Translations under genes and position numbers: made by a program | Assembly: GCA_024233215.1 (NCBI GenBank) | Contig: JACKPW010000020.1 | Coordinates: 1 to 64,000 of the forward strand | DNA length: 64,000 nucleotides | Direction of reading: 5' to 3' | DNA from: Verrucomicrobiales bacterium | Lineage (GTDB): Bacteria > Verrucomicrobiota > Verrucomicrobiia > Limisphaerales > J093 | Notes under the pieces: generated by a model | Database searches by the model: none | What the model saw: the letters and a program-made list of their open reading frames with translations, nothing else | Told to the model about the DNA's origin: nothing | Shown here: in pieces, positions 61,399 to 64,000 of the stretch | Position numbering within the stretch: the first letter of the stretch is position 1 | Layout of the letters: every line of letters starts with the position of its first letter

Positions 61399-62739
61399 AT
61401 GCAAAGACTTCGTGCCTCCGATCTTCAGGCGCTGGGTGCTCCACCCAAGGGCGGGGCCCAACAAATCGAGAACTGGCTCCGCAATATGTTGCAGGGCGGC
61501 ACGATCCGCCTGAAGAGCGGCCTGATGGAACTCCGGGGAAGCCAGCCCGTGGCCACCACCCTGGGCGACCTCAAGGCGGCCTGCGGCGTGGCGATGGAGA
61601 CCGTGAAGCAGGGCTTGCGGGCTTTGGAACTGGAGCATTGGGTGCTGCTTGTGGACGGCGTCCACACCCGCCTGCTGGGCCCGCCCCGGTTTCGCGTCAG
61701 TGTCACCAAGGAGAACCTCTCAGGCAGTGTGGGGCGCGCCATCATGATCGCCCCGATGGAGGGATTGAATCCGCTGGAAAGCATCGACTATGACCAATTG
61801 CGACGGGCGGAGGAGGTGGCCGGCCGGAAGCGGGTCCTGGTGATGAAGCGGGTGACCCTGCACTGGACCAAGCGGCTGCGACTCGCCAGCGGGGAGGTGA
61901 CCACCCTGCCGGAGGGTCTGACGTTCACTCTCGCGGCGGGCAGTCAGGTCAGTTCCGCCGGTCGGTCGGGCCGGATTACCGAGGATCTCGAAGTGCGGTC
62001 GCTCGATGGACGCGAGGTGCGCCTCCTCCAACCCGGCCGCGTCATTCGGGAAAAGGACGGCGAACTGACGCTGCGAAGTCGCGCCCGGCTGCAACTTGAA
62101 CGCAGCAACCTGGTCCGACTCGGCGACGGTCGGACCGGTCTTCTGGAGGTGCATTCCCGGGCGGCGTTGGACCCGGTGACCGAACTGGACTGGGATGAGG
62201 ACAGCCATTGGCTGGGGCGTTTCACGGACGGGGTGCCCCTGGTGCTGTTGCGACGCGTGGTGCTGGCCGAACTGCACGGCGTGGTGGAGCAAGACTGTGT
62301 CGGGGTGGGAGGACAACCCTCTCCGGTCTGGCGCGTGGGACTTGGGGTGCATGACTGCATCCTGGACGGGTCCATCCCCTTCCGGGCCGGTCAGTGTCCA
62401 CTGCGTCGGTCGCCCGAGGTGCTGATGGAGTTTCTGCAAGGGCTGGAGGATGGCAGTTCGTTGCGCGAGGAGCTTGCGGTGCGTTTCGGGTTCGCCGTGG
62501 ACGAGGCGGATGTCCGGCTGTCGCCGGCGATGTTTGCCGGGCCGGGCTTGCGGGAACTGTTGCGACAAGTCGCGACCGACCCGGCCCTGAACTCCGAACT
62601 GCTGGCCATCGGCAATCGCGTTGCCTGCTGGACCCAGGTGGGGGCCTACTATCGCAAATGGGAAGCCTGGCCCTGGGAGGTCACGCGGGAAACCTACTTC
62701 ACTTTTGTGGACATGCGGTACCGGCAGCAGCCGGGCTGA
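61399..62739 (+). CDS. Unknown protein downstream of dprA
   Basis: The product is 446 aa, from ATG at 61399 (a TTG three codons upstream is also possible). The first about 95 residues look like a helical DNA-binding-type unit (MQRLRASDLQALGAPPKGG and later TLGDLKAACGVAMETVKQGL). A middle part with beta-rich elements (VTTLPEGLTFTLAAGSQVSS, then LRLLQPGRVIREKDGELTL) suggests SH3-like folds. I do not recognise a family. It starts 56 bp after dprA and probably shares its transcript. Confidence 0.75.
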   Translation: MQRLRASDLQALGAPPKGGAQQIENWLRNMLQGGTIRLKSGLMELRGSQPVATTLGDLKAACGVAMETVKQGLRALELEHWVLLVDGVHTRLLGPPRFRVSVTKENLSGSVGRAIMIAPMEGLNPLESIDYDQLRRAEEVAGRKRVLVMKRVTLHWTKRLRLASGEVTTLPEGLTFTLAAGSQVSSAGRSGRITEDLEVRSLDGREVRLLQPGRVIREKDGELTLRSRARLQLERSNLVRLGDGRTGLLEVHSRAALDPVTELDWDEDSHWLGRFTDGVPLVLLRRVVLAELHGVVEQDCVGVGGQPSPVWRVGLGVHDCILDGSIPFRAGQCPLRRSPEVLMEFLQGLEDGSSLREELAVRFGFAVDEADVRLSPAMFAGPGLRELLRQVATDPALNSELLAIGNRVACWTQVGAYYRKWEAWPWEVTRETYFTFVDMRYRQQPG

Positions 62740-62829
62740 GTGGTCACCGCGGAGTGCCGCGCTTGCTAGCTATCCTTCCGGCGGCCCCGCCAAAGAGGGC
62801 TTGATTCCCGCCACGCCTCCCTTTACGAC

Positions 62830-63984
62830 ATGGCCACGATGAAAGTTTCATTCTACGGACACGTTCGCCAATACCACAACATCAAGGCCGAGATCGACGC
62901 CAACGTCAACGAAGTGCTGGAAAGCGGCGCTTATGTGATGGGACCGATGCTGAAGCGGTTCGAGGGAGAACTCGCCGAATTCCACGGCACCAAGCACGCC
63001 ATCGGCGTCGGCAACGGCACGGATGCCATCTGGCTGGCGCTCATGGCGCTGGGAATCGGGCCGGGGGACGAGGTCATCACCAACGCGAACACCTTCTTCG
63101 CCACGGCGGAGGCAATCTGGATCGCCGGAGCCACCGCGGTGCTGGTGGATTGCTGCCCCGACACGAAGTGCATTGATCCCGCGAAAATCGAGGCGGCCAT
63201 CACGCCGAAGACCAAGGCCATCATCCCGGTGCACCTTTATGGTCAATGCGCGGACATGCCGGCCATCTGGGCCATCGCCGAGAAGCACAACCTCAAGGTG
63301 ATTGAGGACAATGCCCAGGCCATTGACGCGGCCGGGGACGGCTTCAAGATCGGCGAAAAGAGCGCTGCGGCCACGACCAGCTTCATCATCCAGAAGAACC
63401 TGGGGACGTTCGGTGACGGCGGCGCGGTGGTGACCAACTGCTCCGAAATGGACGCGACGATTCGCCGGCTGCGCAATCACGGTTCGCCCGCCCGCAACGT
63501 CCACAGCTACGGCTTCAACAGCCGCCTCGACGACCTGCATGCCGCGGTGCTGAGCGCCAAGCTCAAGCACATTCATGCCTGGAACGACAACCGGCGCAAG
63601 TGGGCGGCCCGCTACACCGCCGGACTGCAGGGCAGCAAGACGTTCACCCTGCCGGTGGTGCGACCGGGATACCGGCACGTCTTCCACCTGTATGTCATCG
63701 AGACCAAGGATCCGGCGCACCGCGACCAGTTGGTGCAGTTCCTCAACGACAACGGGGTCGACGCCAAGACCCACTATTCCATCGCCATCCACCAGCAGGA
63801 AGGCTTCCCGTGGGGCCGGGACGCCCGGATCGCCGGCAGTGTCGAACATGCCGAGTGGAACGCCGCCACCTGCATCAGCCTCCCGATGTTCCCCGAACTG
63901 ACGGAGGAAGAGGTGGACTACGTGATCGCGAAGACGAAGGAATGGGACGCGGCGAACGCCGGGGCGGGCTGCTGCTGCGGCTGA
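62830..63984 (+). CDS. DegT/DnrJ/EryC1/StrS-type sugar aminotransferase
   Basis: The product is 384 aa. The PLP-binding Lys189 is in FIIQKNLGTFGDGGAV, Asp160 and Gln163 in VIEDNAQAID bind the cofactor. GNGTDAIWLALMAL and LRNHGSPARNVHSYGFNSRLDD are typical. The enzyme transfers an amino group to a 3- or 4-keto nucleotide sugar for surface-glycan synthesis. The C-terminus ends in GAGCCCG, an unusual triple Cys. An ATG three codons later (62839) is possible. It joins the two glycan clusters only by function. Confidence 0.94.
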   Translation: MATMKVSFYGHVRQYHNIKAEIDANVNEVLESGAYVMGPMLKRFEGELAEFHGTKHAIGVGNGTDAIWLALMALGIGPGDEVITNANTFFATAEAIWIAGATAVLVDCCPDTKCIDPAKIEAAITPKTKAIIPVHLYGQCADMPAIWAIAEKHNLKVIEDNAQAIDAAGDGFKIGEKSAAATTSFIIQKNLGTFGDGGAVVTNCSEMDATIRRLRNHGSPARNVHSYGFNSRLDDLHAAVLSAKLKHIHAWNDNRRKWAARYTAGLQGSKTFTLPVVRPGYRHVFHLYVIETKDPAHRDQLVQFLNDNGVDAKTHYSIAIHQQEGFPWGRDARIAGSVEHAEWNAATCISLPMFPELTEEEVDYVIAKTKEWDAANAGAGCCCG

Positions 63985-64000
63985 TCCCTGCCTTGCCGAG

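Overview
The window is a GC-rich, gene-dense bacterial chromosome segment with about 45 supported protein genes. I see no rRNA, tRNA, CRISPR array or complete insertion sequence. The gene content points to Verrucomicrobiota, probably the Limisphaerales/Pedosphaera group. The signs are a CTAGR-type secreted sulfatase, two DUF1080 lipoproteins, a CRTAC1 (FG-GAP plus ASPIC/UnbV) lipoprotein, an NPCBM-GH27 alpha-galactosidase, a Reg_prop/Y_Y_Y sensor kinase, an ELM1-family protein, and many small hairpin repeats between genes. This assignment is inference, because no marker gene such as 16S rRNA is present.

Layout. 0.4-3.5 kb: a secreted Ala-rich protein of unknown function, the remnant of a TIR-domain gene, and a leucine-rich-repeat lipoprotein. 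3.7-7.3 kb (minus strand): nrdR, an unknown gene, a HIT protein and an alpha-galactosidase. 7.5-11.3 kb: a two-component system of a beta-propeller sensor kinase and a LuxR-type regulator, coupled by an ATGA overlap. 11.5-18.2 kb (minus strand): a very large GH2-like glycosidase, a CRTAC1 lipoprotein and a DUF1080 lipoprotein. 18.5-24.9 kb: acylphosphatase, a phosphoesterase and a first cell-envelope glycan cluster (ELM1 family, PAP2 phosphatase, FkbM methyltransferase, two glycosyltransferases). 24.9-31.2 kb: a Phd/PIN toxin-antitoxin pair, a sulfatase, a membrane-fused spermidine-synthase-like protein and a HAD hydrolase. 31.2-32.1 kb: a second Phd/PIN pair lying against a broken PIN gene and flanked by 19-bp direct repeats. 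32.2-37.4 kb: a second glycan cluster (two sugar-nucleotide epimerases, a hexapeptide acyltransferase, a glycosyltransferase, an MsbA-like exporter). 37.5-44.3 kb: isochorismatase-like hydrolase, YbdG-like mechanosensitive channel, Tat-exported hydrolase and a seven-repeat FG-GAP surface protein. 44.5-50.4 kb: NusG paralogue, GST, PIN-PhoH ATPase, FHA/zinc-finger protein, FG-GAP protein and a secreted esterase. 50.8-55.3 kb: an HD-domain protein leading a YbhFSR-like ABC-2 exporter operon. 55.4-64 kb: RlmI-like methyltransferase, unknown genes, M20 peptidase, DUF1080 lipoprotein, dprA, an unknown gene and a DegT-type aminotransferase.

How they work together. The secreted hydrolases (GH27, GH2, sulfatase, esterases, DUF1080 proteins) suggest breakdown of complex, perhaps sulfated, polysaccharides. 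The two glycan clusters plus the MsbA-like exporter, PAP2 phosphatase, NusG paralogue and DegT aminotransferase suggest construction of a lipopolysaccharide or exopolysaccharide.

The most unusual signals are repeats. One is a 32-bp near-perfect palindrome present three times near the 5' ends of genes for exported or membrane proteins. Others are a multi-hairpin repeat family, a repeat inserted in frame into the GH2-like gene, and the toxin-antitoxin module bounded by direct repeats that are PIN-gene 3' ends. I did not find a clear, complete, previously undescribed multi-gene system.
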